From: Pseudogemmobacter bohemicus
GTDB taxonomy: Bacteria; Pseudomonadota; Alphaproteobacteria; Rhodobacterales; Rhodobacteraceae
Length of the DNA stretch: 64,000 nt
NCBI RefSeq assembly: GCF_003290025.1
Contig: NZ_QNHG01000001.1
Location: 1,128,656 to 1,192,655, forward strand
Direction of reading: 5' to 3'
Shown here: positions 31,361 through 40,471 of the stretch, one piece after another
Layout of the letters: every line of letters begins with the position of its first letter
Numbering within the stretch: position 1 is the stretch's first letter
Program-made: the position numbers and the translations under genes
Notes under the pieces: generated by a model
The model's input: only the letters and a program-made list of their open reading frames with translations
Told to the model about the DNA's origin: nothing
The model's database searches: none

Positions 31361-31462
31361 GGGATTCCCCTGGTCTTGTTCTGATTTTGAAATTGCGCGC
31401 AAAATGGTCGAAAACCGGTCCGGGATCAACCGGGGTTGCGCCAGGTCGGCGAAGCCGGGCAA

Positions 31463-31522
31463 GGGGGCGCTGCCCCCATCCCGGCGGGGCCGGGATTCCC
31501 CCGGAGTATTTGGGTCAAGAGG
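31463..31522. repeat. Dispersed intergenic repeat, copy that supplies the miaA ribosome binding site
   Basis: GGGGGCGCTGCCCCC, a C/G-rich spacer, then CCCGGAGTATTTGGGTCAAGAGG. The final AAGAGGA lies eight bases before the miaA ATG and acts as its Shine-Dalgarno sequence. Confidence 0.7.
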
Positions 31523-31529
31523 AAATCAC

Positions 31530-32396
31530 ATGCCGGATCTTTCGGCGATATCGCGGGAGCTGCCGGTGCTGATCGCAGGCCCGACGGCAAGCGGCAAATC
31601 GGCACTGGCGCTGGAGCTGGCGGCGCGGGATGGGCGGCTGGTCGTCAATGCCGATGCCCTGCAGGTCTATGACTGCTGGCGCGTGCTGAGCGCGCGCCCC
31701 CCGGTGGCGGATGAGGCGGCGGCGCCGCACCGGCTTTATGGTCATATCGGGCGTGAGGCTGAGTATTCTGTCGGCCACTGGCTGCGCGAGGTGGAGGCGC
31801 TGTTGTCGCATCCGGTGGTGATTGTCGGCGGCACCGGGCTTTACTTCATGGCGCTGACCGAGGGGCTGGCCGGGATCCCGCCGATTCCGGCGGCGCTGCG
31901 CCTTGAGGCGGATGGGCTGCGGGTCGGGGATTATGACGCGATGGTCGCAGCGCTGGACCCCGGGACTGCAGCGCGGATCGACCTGCGCAACCCCGCCAGG
32001 GTTCAGCGCGCCTGGGAGGTGTTGCACGCCACCGGACGCGGGCTGGCTTTCTGGCAGGACAGCACCGGCCCCGCGCTTTTGCCGCGCGCAGACGTCGAGG
32101 CCATCGTGTTGCAGCCCGAGACCGACTGGCTCAACCAGCGGATCGACCGGCGTTTCGAGCAGATGATCGCGGCCGGGGCGCTGGAGGAGGTGCGGTCCGC
32201 CCTGCCCTTCTGGGATGCGGCGCGGCCCTGGGCAAAGGCGATCGGAGCGCCGGAGCTGATTGCGCATCTGCGCGGCGATCTGGACCTTGCGGAGGCGGTC
32301 ACGGCGGCGACAATCGCCAGCCATCAATATGCGAAACGACAGCGTACCTGGTTTCGCAGCCGGATGCGGGACTGGCGCGCCGTCAGCCTGCCCTGA
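31530..32396 (+). CDS. miaA: tRNA dimethylallyltransferase
   Basis: MiaA prenylates A37 of tRNAs reading UNN codons. The 288-residue protein has the P-loop GPTASGKSALALELA near residue 17, NADALQVYDCWRVLSARP, VIVGGTGLYFMAL, and a C-terminal AKRQRTWFRSR motif. ATG at 31530 begins at the conserved boundary. The usual D-S-x-Q motif reads NADALQVY, a common alphaproteobacterial variant. It is divergent from pyrH. Confidence 0.94.
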   Translation: MPDLSAISRELPVLIAGPTASGKSALALELAARDGRLVVNADALQVYDCWRVLSARPPVADEAAAPHRLYGHIGREAEYSVGHWLREVEALLSHPVVIVGGTGLYFMALTEGLAGIPPIPAALRLEADGLRVGDYDAMVAALDPGTAARIDLRNPARVQRAWEVLHATGRGLAFWQDSTGPALLPRADVEAIVLQPETDWLNQRIDRRFEQMIAAGALEEVRSALPFWDAARPWAKAIGAPELIAHLRGDLDLAEAVTAATIASHQYAKRQRTWFRSRMRDWRAVSLP

Positions 32397-32474
32397 TTCC
32401 CCGCCCCGGCTTCCGATCCGGTTTCCCCGGCGGCGAGGCAAGACGGGCGGCTTTCTGCCCGTCCACAAATTTAC

Positions 32475-32503
32475 CCACAGCTTTCAGCATGGGCTGTGGA
32501 TAA
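32475..32503. promoter_or_regulatory. Dyad containing a perfect DnaA-box sequence
   Basis: CCACAGC at 32475-32481 and GCTGTGG at 32493-32499 form a 7-bp inverted pair. TGTGGATAA at 32495-32503 is the complement of TTATCCACA, and TTACCCACA on the other arm is one base from it. It lies between miaA and the AraC gene; it may be a DnaA site, an operator or a weak terminator. Confidence 0.35.
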
Positions 32504-32589
32504 GTTAGCCCAAATACCATCTTTTTGGTTTCAATTTTGAGCACACGGCGCTTACCCTCCCCGCCATCGGCAGAGAAGATAAGAAGACA

Positions 32590-33387
32590 ATGCAAGAGTT
32601 TACCGCGATTTCCAACCTCCGGATCCTTCCCATTCCGCGGCTGGTGGCCGGCGGACGCTGGCGGGTGGAGGCGATGCGTTCGCTCTCGGAATCCTGCCTT
32701 CTGTGGTTCACCAAAGGCCAGGGCCGCATCACGGTCCAGGGGACGACGCGCGGCTACACCGCACATAATGTGGTTTTCATCCCGCCAGGCGTTATGCATG
32801 GCTTTGATGCCGGCCCGTCTGTCTTTGGCACTGCGGTGTTTTTCGGGCGCAATTGCGGCCTGCCTTTGCCCGCTGCGCCGCATCATCTGAGGATCCGCGA
32901 AGTCCATGCCCAGCAGGAGATCAATGTCCTGCTTGATTCGATTTCTCGCGAGATGAGCTCGGATATTCCCGCCCATGATCGCGCCACCGGCCATTATCTC
33001 GGCCTGCTGGGTGTCTGGCTGGAGCGTCAGATCGCCCGGGCCGAGCCCGAGACCGTCCGTCCCGATGCCAGCCGCCGCCTCGCGGCGCGCTATGCGAACC
33101 TGCTGGAAAAGGAATATCGCTCGGGCCTTGGCGTTTCGGATTTTGCCGCGAAGCTGAATGTGACGCCGACCCATCTGTCGCGCTGCTGTAAGCAATCCTG
33201 CGGCAAGCCTGCTTCGGTTCTGTTGCAGGATCGCCGTATCTTCGAGGCGCAGCGCCTGCTGAGCGAGACGAAGATCCCGGTCAGCCATATCGCGGCAAGC
33301 CTCGGCTTTACCTCGCCGGCCTATTTCACCCGTGCCTTCCACCATATGACCGGCAAATCGCCGACCGCCTTCCGCCGCGCCGGCTGA
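32590..33387 (+). CDS. AraC-family transcriptional regulator
   Basis: A 265-residue regulator. Residues 1-105 form a cupin-like sensor domain (GQGRITVQGTTRGYTAHNVVFIPPGVMHGFD), and about 165-262 the two AraC helix-turn-helix motifs (LGVSDFAAKLNVTPTHLSRCCKQSCGKPAS and ISHIAASLGF-like VSHIAASLGFTSPAYFTRAFHHMTGKSPTAFR). The effector is unknown. It is placed ahead of the peptide-type transporter genes, on the same strand with a 408-bp gap, so it may control them. Confidence 0.88.
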   Translation: MQEFTAISNLRILPIPRLVAGGRWRVEAMRSLSESCLLWFTKGQGRITVQGTTRGYTAHNVVFIPPGVMHGFDAGPSVFGTAVFFGRNCGLPLPAAPHHLRIREVHAQQEINVLLDSISREMSSDIPAHDRATGHYLGLLGVWLERQIARAEPETVRPDASRRLAARYANLLEKEYRSGLGVSDFAAKLNVTPTHLSRCCKQSCGKPASVLLQDRRIFEAQRLLSETKIPVSHIAASLGFTSPAYFTRAFHHMTGKSPTAFRRAG

Positions 33388-33795
33388 TCGGCACCGCCCG
33401 GGTTTCAGCAAAACCACCGGCCTGCGCGGGGCCGGGCTGCTGCCATCCGGGCGCAGGGTTTCCGCCTCTGCCCCCCTGGCGTGAATGTCTCGTTCCAGTG
33501 ACCATCATGTCGCAAAACCCCTGGGAATGGTCTGTCAAAAGCATTGACGCGAAAGCGGAAAACATGCGCAATGGGCCGACCAGGGAATGAAGCCGGCGGA
33601 AAAAACTCCGGCCTGCAACGCAGATCCTGCCCGCTGTCAGGGACGCTTTGACGCGCCCCAAGACAGACAGGACCTTCCGGAAATCAATCCGGAATCCTGG
33701 TGGCACGGCCCTGCGCAAGGCAAAAGCGGCACAACCTGGACCTCGCATTTGCGACGCCTTCCGCCTCGCATCCGAGCCTGACAGGGAGATGATGA
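33388..33795. other. Long upstream region of the peptide-type transporter, no gene seen
   Basis: No convincing coding frame or RNA gene was found. The length is consistent with a regulated promoter for the substrate-binding protein gene. A run of A residues near 33600 (GGAAAAAACTCCGG) and a short inverted pair around CCGGAAATCAATCCGG near 33677 are the only local features noticed. Confidence 0.4.
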
Positions 33796-35439
33796 ATGAC
33801 CCGGAATACCGAAACCCGCCTGCATCCCGCCGCCACCATGTATGCGGAGGAATGTCGGGAGGGCAGACTCAGCCGCCGCGAATTCCTGACCCGCACCACC
33901 GCGCTTGGCGTGGCGGCGCCGGTCGCCTGGGGGCTGATCGGGCTGGACGCCCCGGCCTATGCTCAAGAGGCGCCCACCCCCGGCGGCACGCTGCGCATGT
34001 CGATGGAACTGAAGGCGCTGAAAGACCCGCGCACCTCGGACTGGAGCCAGATCGCCAATTTCATGCGCGGCTGGCTGGAATATCTTGTCGAATACAACAA
34101 TGACGGCACCATTCGCGGCATGCTGCTGGAAAGCTGGGAGGCGAATGAAAACGCCACCGAATATACGCTCAAGGTCCGCCAGGGCGTGAAATGGTCAAAT
34201 GGCGACGATTTCACCGCCGAGGATGTGGCGCATAACTTTGCCCGCTGGTGCGATGGCTCGGTCGAAGGGAATTCGATGGCCGGGCGCTGTGTGGCGCTGC
34301 GCGACAGCGGCGAAGGCGCGAAAATGCGCGAGGGCGCGGTGACGGTGGTGGACAGCCACACGGTCAGACTGGCGCTGAGCGCGCCGGATATCGCCCTGAT
34401 CGCGGCGCTGGCCGATTACCCCGGCATGGTCGTGCATAAAAGCTATGAAAACGGCGATCCGACCCAGACGCCGGGCACCGGCCCGTTCAAATATGACAAC
34501 TTTGAAACCGGCGTGCGCGCCTCGCTGGTCAAGTCCGATCAGCCCTGGTGGGGCAGCGAGGTCTATGGCGGCCCTTATCTCGACCGGATCGAATATTACG
34601 ATCTCGGCACCGATCCGGCGGCCGAGGTTGCGGCGGCGGGTTCGGGCGAGATTGATGCGACCTATCAGTCGGTTGGTGAGTTCATCGACATGCTCGACGC
34701 GATCGGCTGGGACAAATCCGAGGCGGTGACTTCGGCCACGCTCGCGGTCCGTTTCAACCAGCTGGCCGAGGAATATAAGGATGTCAAAGTCCGCACCGGC
34801 CTGACCAAATGCGTCGACAACGCGGTCGTGCTTGAGCTGGGCTATTCCGGCCTTGGCACGGTGGCGGAAAACCACCATGTCTGCCCGATCCATCCGGAAT
34901 ATTACCAGCTGCCGCCGCAAGCGCCCGATCCGGCCGCCGGCAAGGCGCTGGTCACCGAGGCCGGCTATGGCGATTTCGAATTCGAGCTGATCTCGCTGGA
35001 TGATGCCTGGCAGGCCGCGACCTGCGACGCCATCGCCGCGCAGATCCGCGATGCGGGGCTGAAGATCAAGCGCACCGTGCTGCCGGGATCGACCTTCTGG
35101 AATGACTGGACGAAATACCCGTTCTCGGCGACCGAATGGAACATGCGGCCCTTGGGCGTTCAGGTTCTGGCCTCGGCCTATCGCAGCGGCGAGGCCTGGA
35201 ATGAATCGGCCTTCTCCAATGCGGAATTCGACGCTGAACTTGGCAAGGCGCTGGCGATCAATGATGCCAAAGCGCGCAGCGAAGTGATGAAGCGGATCGA
35301 GGAAATCATGCAGGAACAGGGTGTTCTGATCCAGTCCTACTGGCGCTCGCTCTATCGTCACACCGATCCGAAGGTGAAGGATTGCGGCATCCACGCAACC
35401 TTTGAACACCATCACTACAAATGGTGGATCGCCGCCTGA
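33796..35439 (+). CDS. Peptide/nickel-type ABC transporter substrate-binding protein (Tat-exported)
   Basis: SBP_bac_5 protein of 547 residues. It has a long leader with the twin-arginine motif SRREFLTRT (R27, R28) and a hydrophobic stretch to APAYAQ, so it is probably exported folded by Tat. The mature protein shows the family features [45 protein letters not shown] and the C-terminal [14 protein letters not shown]. Ligand cannot be told: the family takes up oligopeptides, dipeptides, opines and other small compounds. It begins a run with two permeases and one fused ATPase. Confidence 0.92.
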   Translation: MTRNTETRLHPAATMYAEECREGRLSRREFLTRTTALGVAAPVAWGLIGLDAPAYAQEAPTPGGTLRMSMELKALKDPRTSDWSQIANFMRGWLEYLVEYNNDGTIRGMLLESWEANENATEYTLKVRQGVKWSNGDDFTAEDVAHNFARWCDGSVEGNSMAGRCVALRDSGEGAKMREGAVTVVDSHTVRLALSAPDIALIAALADYPGMVVHKSYENGDPTQTPGTGPFKYDNFETGVRASLVKSDQPWWGSEVYGGPYLDRIEYYDLGTDPAAEVAAAGSGEIDATYQSVGEFIDMLDAIGWDKSEAVTSATLAVRFNQLAEEYKDVKVRTGLTKCVDNAVVLELGYSGLGTVAENHHVCPIHPEYYQLPPQAPDPAAGKALVTEAGYGDFEFELISLDDAWQAATCDAIAAQIRDAGLKIKRTVLPGSTFWNDWTKYPFSATEWNMRPLGVQVLASAYRSGEAWNESAFSNAEFDAELGKALAINDAKARSEVMKRIEEIMQEQGVLIQSYWRSLYRHTDPKVKDCGIHATFEHHHYKWWIAA

Positions 35440-35456
35440 CGGCCGTTCCGACCTTC

Positions 35457-35479
35457 GGGGCAGGGTTCGCCCCTGCCCC
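35457..35479 (+). terminator. Intercistronic hairpin after the binding-protein gene
   Basis: A perfect 9-bp stem, GGGGCAGGG at 35457-35465 and CCCTGCCCC at 35471-35479, without a T run. Such hairpins between a binding-protein gene and its permeases usually stabilise the upstream message or attenuate read-through, giving excess binding protein. Confidence 0.55.
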
Positions 35480-35546
35480 TCTCCTGGCCCATCCGGGCCA
35501 TCAGCCAACAAGCCGCCGCCTTCCCTGACCCGGAAGAGGAGAAGCC

Positions 35547-36632
35547 ATGTTCGCCTTTATCCTGCGCCGTAGCGGCGTCATGCTCCTGACGGTCCTTGCG
35601 CTGACCTTCATCGTCTTCTGGCTGACCAATCTGCCGCCCAACCTGGAAAAACTTGCGAAATCAGAGGCCTCTGTGCGGATGACCGATGCCGAGGTCGCCA
35701 GCTGGCTGGATCGCAACGGCTATGGCTCCTCGACGCTGAACCGCTACGGGCAATGGCTGGGCGTGGTGCCGGGCTGGACGCGCGAGGAAGATGGCCGTTT
35801 CACCGGCCGCTGCATCAGCGGCACCGCCACCAGCCTTGACGACGCGCCCACACGCTGCGGCATTCTCCAGGGCGCATGGGGCTATTCCACCGTCTTCAAA
35901 CAGCCGGTGGCGGATGTGATCAAACGCTCGCTCTCGATGACCTCCTGGCTGATGCTCTGGGTGATGATCGTGATGGTGCCGACCGCGCTGATCCTCGGCG
36001 TGCTCTCAGGTATGCGCGAGGGGTCCTGGACCGACCGCATCCTCTCGGGCTTTGCCATCATCACCACCGCCACGCCGGAATATGTCTCGGGCGTGATCTT
36101 CATCGTGATCTTCGCCTCGGCCACGGTCGGCATCTCGCCGGTGCTGACCGAACTGGGCTGGATCGAGGGCAAAACCCTCTTCCAGGGCACCGCCACAGCG
36201 GCGATGGACAAGATCACCTTTTGGAATTTCGCCCTGCCGGTGATGACCATCGCGCTTTACGGCATCGGCTATATCGCCCGCATGACCCGCGCCTCGATGA
36301 CCGAGGTGATGAGCCAGCAATATATCCGCACCGCGCGGCTCAAGGGCGTCAGCTTCCGCCAGGTGGTGATGAAACACGCACTGAGAAACGCGCTGATCGC
36401 GCCTTTCACCGTGATCATGCTGCAATTCCCCTGGCTCCTGAACGGCGTCGTTATCGTCGAAACCTTGTTCAATTACAAAGGCTTCGGCTGGACCCTGGTG
36501 CAGGCGGCCGGCAATAACGACATCCCCCTCCTCCTCGGCTGTTCCGTCGTCGCGGTGGTCGTGGTGCTGATCACCCAGCTGATCTCGGATATCGGCTATG
36601 TCTTCCTCAATCCCCGCATCCGGCTGAGCTGA
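35547..36632 (+). CDS. ABC transporter permease, DppB/OppB type
   Basis: A 361-residue inner-membrane permease. After the first transmembrane helix (VMLLTVLALTFIVFWLTNLPP) comes a large periplasmic loop of about 100 residues with two cysteines (GRCISG and TRCGIL). Five further helices follow, and the cytoplasmic coupling loop reads YIRTARLKGVSFRQVVMKHALRNALI, the EAA motif that contacts the ATPase. GAGGAG precedes the start. The next permease begins 10 nt after the stop. Confidence 0.93.
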   Translation: MFAFILRRSGVMLLTVLALTFIVFWLTNLPPNLEKLAKSEASVRMTDAEVASWLDRNGYGSSTLNRYGQWLGVVPGWTREEDGRFTGRCISGTATSLDDAPTRCGILQGAWGYSTVFKQPVADVIKRSLSMTSWLMLWVMIVMVPTALILGVLSGMREGSWTDRILSGFAIITTATPEYVSGVIFIVIFASATVGISPVLTELGWIEGKTLFQGTATAAMDKITFWNFALPVMTIALYGIGYIARMTRASMTEVMSQQYIRTARLKGVSFRQVVMKHALRNALIAPFTVIMLQFPWLLNGVVIVETLFNYKGFGWTLVQAAGNNDIPLLLGCSVVAVVVVLITQLISDIGYVFLNPRIRLS

Positions 36633-36642
36633 GGAGACGCCC

Positions 36643-37806
36643 ATGCAAGATCTCTCCTGGCTCCAGATCATCCTGAAATCCGCCATCGCCTTCGCGCCGG
36701 TCTGGATCGCGCTGGCCCTGACCTTCGCGCTCTCGATCCGTTACCGCCGACGCCTCGGCCTTTACGGCAAGCTCTTCGATTCCACCGTGGGCATGATCGG
36801 CTTTGCCATCGTAATGTTCTGGATTTTCACGGCACTCTTCGCCGATCTGATCATCACCCATGATCCGCTCGTCCAGCTTTCCGGGATGAAGAACAAACTC
36901 CCCGGCACCGCCATCGCCAATGCTGCCGAGGGGGTCTACCCCTGGTATCTCCTTGGCGGCGACAATCTCGCCCGCGATGTGTTCTCGCGCATGGTGATGG
37001 GCGCGCGCGAGGTGCTGAAGATCGCCCCCGCCGCCACCGTCTTCGCCTTCATGGTGGGGATCACGCTGGGCCTGCCCGCCGGCTATTTCGCCGGTAAATT
37101 CGACACGATCCTGTCCTTCATCGCGAACCTGGTGCTGGCCTTCCCGGTGATCCTCCTCTTCTACCTGCTCGTCACCCCCGAAATCGTCGAGACCGGCATC
37201 CCGATCTGGTTCGCCGCCGCGCTCTTCCTCTTCCCGGTGATCTTCTTCACTGTCCTGTTCAATTCGCGCTTCCATATGCTGCCCGCGCGACGGAACCTCT
37301 ATGTCGGCCTTACCCTTCTGATCGGCCTCTGGGCCTGGGCCGGCCTTGCCTTCAACAAAGACCCGACCGGCCTCTTCTCGATGTCGCCCAATATGCTCAA
37401 CGTCTTCGTCTCGGTGGTCTTCGTGAACTCGCCCGGCGTCTTCCGCATCGTGCGCGGCCTCGTGATGGATATCAAAGCCCGCGATTATGTCGCCGCCGGC
37501 CAGACCCGGGGCGAAGGCCCCTGGTATATCATGCTGTGGGAAATACTCCCCAATGCCCGCGGCCCCCTGATCGTCGATTTCTGCCTGAGGATCGGCTACA
37601 CCACCATCCTCCTCGGCACGCTCGGCTTCTTCGGCCTCGGCGTCTCGCCGGAATCCCCCGACTGGGGCTCCACCATCGACGATGGCCGCCGCCTCCTCGC
37701 CATCTTCCCCCATGCCGCCCTCGTCCCCGCCATCGCCCTGATGAGCCTCGTCCTCGGCCTCAACCTCCTCGCCGACGGCCTTCGTGAAGAAAGCCTGAAA
37801 GACTGA
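36643..37806 (+). CDS. ABC transporter permease, DppC/OppC type
   Basis: A 387-residue permease that pairs with the preceding one. It has hydrophobic helices near residues 15-35 and 50-72, the GGDNLARDVFSRMVMGAREVLKI segment typical of DppC, and the EAA coupling loop IKARDYVAAGQTRGEGPWYIMLWEILPNARGPL. The C terminus has LGFFGLGVSPESPDWGSTI. About eight transmembrane helices, more than the usual six, are suggested by the extra hydrophobic pair near residues 175-240. Confidence 0.92.
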   Translation: MQDLSWLQIILKSAIAFAPVWIALALTFALSIRYRRRLGLYGKLFDSTVGMIGFAIVMFWIFTALFADLIITHDPLVQLSGMKNKLPGTAIANAAEGVYPWYLLGGDNLARDVFSRMVMGAREVLKIAPAATVFAFMVGITLGLPAGYFAGKFDTILSFIANLVLAFPVILLFYLLVTPEIVETGIPIWFAAALFLFPVIFFTVLFNSRFHMLPARRNLYVGLTLLIGLWAWAGLAFNKDPTGLFSMSPNMLNVFVSVVFVNSPGVFRIVRGLVMDIKARDYVAAGQTRGEGPWYIMLWEILPNARGPLIVDFCLRIGYTTILLGTLGFFGLGVSPESPDWGSTIDDGRRLLAIFPHAALVPAIALMSLVLGLNLLADGLREESLKD

Positions 37807-37812
37807 GCCCTT

Positions 37813-37861
37813 CCTCTTGACGAAAATACTCCACGGGGGTCCGGGGGTGTGAAACCCCCGG
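37813..37861. repeat. Dispersed intergenic repeat, reverse copy
   Basis: CCTCTTGACGAAAATACTCC followed by GGGGGT-rich and CCCCCGG words that can pair (GGGGGTGTGAAACCCCC around 37842-37858). It lies between the permease and ATPase genes. Confidence 0.65.
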
Positions 37862-37885
37862 CTCCACCAGCCAAAGGAAACCCAA

Positions 37886-39964
37886 ATGACCTGGGATCCC
37901 ACACAGCCAATCTTAGAGATCGAGAACCTCTCGATCACCTTTTTCACAAGGCTCCGTCAGATCCCGGCGGTGATGGATTTCTCCTGTAAGGTGATGGCGG
38001 GCGAAGCGATGGGGCTCGTCGGGGAATCCGGCTGCGGCAAATCCACCGTGGCGCTGGCCGTGATGCGTGACCTTGGCAAGAATGGCAAAATCACCGGTGG
38101 ACGGATCCTTTTCAAGGGCCAGGACCTCACCTCCATGAGCGATGAAGAGCTGCGGAGAATCCGGGGCTCCGAGATCGCGATGATCTACCAGGAGCCGATG
38201 GCCTCCCTGAACCCCGCCATGAAGATCGGCGCGCAACTGGCTGAAGTGCCGATGATCCATCGCGGCATGTCGCGCGCGGACGCCTGGGCGCTCGCCCGCC
38301 AGATCGTCGCCGATGTACGCCTCCCCGATCCTGACCGGATGCTCAATTCCTACCCGCATCAGCTTTCCGGCGGCCAGCAGCAGCGCATCGTCATCGCCAT
38401 GGCGCTGATGGCGAAACCGGCGCTTCTCATCCTTGACGAGCCGACCACCGCGCTCGATGTAACCGTTGAGGCCGGGATCGTCGCGCTGGTCAAGGAACTG
38501 GGAGAAAAATACGGCACCTCGATGCTGTTCATCTCGCATAATCTCGGCCTCGTCCTCGATGTCTGCGACCGGCTTTGCGTGATGTATTCGGGCGAGGCGG
38601 TCGAGACCGGCAATGTGGCCGAGGTCTTCACCGAGATGCGCCATCCCTATACCCAGGCCCTGTTTCGCGCCATCCCGCTCCCGGGCGCCGATAAAAACGC
38701 CCGCCCGCTGATTTCGATCCCGGGCAATTTTCCGCTGCCGCATGAACGCCCCAATGGCTGCAATTTCGGCCCGCGCTGCGACTATTTCCAGCCCGGCTGC
38801 TGCGATGCCGGCGAGATCGCGATGGAGCCGGTCCCAGGCTCCGACCGCCATGCCACCCGCTGCCTGAAATGGCAGGAAATCGACTGGCTCGCCCCCCCGA
38901 AAGCCGCCCATGCCCGCGAGAAACTGCCGCCGGGCGAAATCGTGCTGAAAATGGATGATCTGCGAAAATATTACCAGGTTTCCTCGGGCGCTTTCGGGGG
39001 CGGCATGACCAAAGTGGTCAAGGCCAATGAGACGCTGAGTTTTGAGGCCCGCAAGGGTGAAACCCTTGCCATCGTTGGCGAATCCGGTTGCGGCAAATCG
39101 ACCTTTGCCAAGGTGCTGATGGGGCTTGAGACCGCGACCTCTGGCAAGATCATGCTGTTTGATGAGAATGTGCAGTCAACGCCGATTCAAAAGCGCGGCG
39201 CCGATACCGTCTCGAAACTGCAGATGGTGTTCCAGAATCCGTTTGACACGCTGAACCCCTCGATGACGGTCGGGCGCCAGATCATCCGTGCGCTGGAGGT
39301 GTTCCAGTTCGGCAAATCCGATGCCGAGCGTCATGCACGGATGCTGGAACTCCTGGATCTGGTGAAACTGCCGCGCGCCTTTGCCGAGCGCATGCCGCGC
39401 CAGCTTTCCGGCGGGCAGAAACAGCGCGTCGGCATCGCCCGTGCCTTCGCGGGTGGCGCGAAAGTGGTGGTGGCGGATGAGCCGGTCTCGGCGCTGGATG
39501 TCTCGGTCCAGGCCGCCGTCACCGATCTTTTGATGGATATCCAGCGCGAGAACGGCACGACGCTACTGTTCATCAGCCATGATCTTTCGATCGTGCGCTA
39601 TCTCAGCGACCGGGTGATGGTGATGTATCTGGGCCATGTGGTCGAGATGGGCACCACCGCGCAGGTCTTCGCGCCGCCCTATCACCCCTATACCGAAGCG
39701 CTGCTTTCTGCCGTGCCGATCGCCGATCCGACCGTCACCCGCAAACATATCGTGCTGGAGGGCGCGATCCCGTCAGCCATGAACCCACCGCCCGGCTGCC
39801 CGTTCCAGACCCGGTGCCGCTGGAAGTCACAGGTGGCGGGCGGGCTTTGCGAGCGGGAAATGCCCCCCGTGGTCAGCCTGGACGGCGGGCATCAGATCAA
39901 ATGCCACCTGACGGCAGAGCAATTTGCCAGCATGGAGCCGGTGATCCGCATCGCGGCGGAATGA
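37886..39964 (+). CDS. Fused double ATP-binding subunit, DppD-DppF type
   Basis: One polypeptide of 692 residues with two complete ABC ATPase domains. Domain 1 (about 10-265) has Walker A GESGCGKSTVALAV, signature LSGGQQQR and Walker B LLILDEPTTALD; it is followed by a four-cysteine oligopeptide-type C-terminal domain (CNFGPRCDYFQPGCCDAG). Domain 2 (about 352-605) has GESGCGKSTFAKVL, LSGGQKQR and VVVADEPVSALD, then a second such tail (CPFQTRCRW). In E. coli the two are separate DppD and DppF. AAAGGA precedes the ATG. Confidence 0.93.
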   Translation: MTWDPTQPILEIENLSITFFTRLRQIPAVMDFSCKVMAGEAMGLVGESGCGKSTVALAVMRDLGKNGKITGGRILFKGQDLTSMSDEELRRIRGSEIAMIYQEPMASLNPAMKIGAQLAEVPMIHRGMSRADAWALARQIVADVRLPDPDRMLNSYPHQLSGGQQQRIVIAMALMAKPALLILDEPTTALDVTVEAGIVALVKELGEKYGTSMLFISHNLGLVLDVCDRLCVMYSGEAVETGNVAEVFTEMRHPYTQALFRAIPLPGADKNARPLISIPGNFPLPHERPNGCNFGPRCDYFQPGCCDAGEIAMEPVPGSDRHATRCLKWQEIDWLAPPKAAHAREKLPPGEIVLKMDDLRKYYQVSSGAFGGGMTKVVKANETLSFEARKGETLAIVGESGCGKSTFAKVLMGLETATSGKIMLFDENVQSTPIQKRGADTVSKLQMVFQNPFDTLNPSMTVGRQIIRALEVFQFGKSDAERHARMLELLDLVKLPRAFAERMPRQLSGGQKQRVGIARAFAGGAKVVVADEPVSALDVSVQAAVTDLLMDIQRENGTTLLFISHDLSIVRYLSDRVMVMYLGHVVEMGTTAQVFAPPYHPYTEALLSAVPIADPTVTRKHIVLEGAIPSAMNPPPGCPFQTRCRWKSQVAGGLCEREMPPVVSLDGGHQIKCHLTAEQFASMEPVIRIAAE

Positions 39965-39975
39965 TCTCTAAGGGG

Positions 39976-40290
39976 TCAGCGGGTGATTTCGCGCGCCAGC
40001 CGCCCGGCATTGGCTTTGGTGCGGCGGCGCACCGGGCGCAAAGCGGCCTCGGCCATGGTTGCGGGTGACGCCCCCTTCATCACGGCCTTCATCACCGCAA
40101 CCTGCGCCTCTTGCAGCGCGGCGATCTTTTCCGACACCATCCGCGCATTCTCGCCCGGGGAAACCGGCCACATCCCCATCATGCCGGCCATCCGCATCGC
40201 GATCACCGCCTGCGCCTCGGCCATCATCGCCGTTGAACGCAAACCAAGCCGCATCATCTGTGCCGGACTCGGAGGCAGGAATGGGAACAT
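39976..40290 (-). CDS. Conserved alphaproteobacterial small helical protein
   Basis: A 104-residue, methionine- and alanine-rich helical protein (MMRLGLRSTAMMAEAQAVIAMRMAGMMGMW, then SPGENARMVSEKIAALQEAQVAVMKAVMKG). It resembles short Rhodobacterales proteins that have been labelled antifreeze-like or phasin-like in automatic annotation, without evidence of such function. The C terminus is basic (RPVRRRTKANAGRLAREITR). AGAGGT precedes the start. It is convergent with the ATPase gene, 11 nt apart. Confidence 0.65.
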   Translation of the reverse strand: MFPFLPPSPAQMMRLGLRSTAMMAEAQAVIAMRMAGMMGMWPVSPGENARMVSEKIAALQEAQVAVMKAVMKGASPATMAEAALRPVRRRTKANAGRLAREITR

Positions 40291-40471
40291 GTCTGTGACC
40301 TCTGACGCACCGGCTGGCCGGAGAAGAATTGCCTTCTCCCTGAAACAGGCAATTTAGGCAAAGCAATCCGACAGACAAGTTAACAAATGACGAGGCCGGC
40401 GGAATTCATGGATACTCCGCCGGCGACTGTCTCAGATTTGCGCCAGGTGCCGCAGCGTCACCCGGCATTTG

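Noticed and set aside
36607-37947. Glu/Asp/Gly-rich frame antisense to the second permease
   Set aside because: Extreme composition and lack of any family; the sense permease has transmembrane and EAA motifs.
39976-40290. Antifreeze or phasin function for the small helical protein
   Set aside because: Similarity is only in composition (Ala/Met-rich helix); no functional motif is present.
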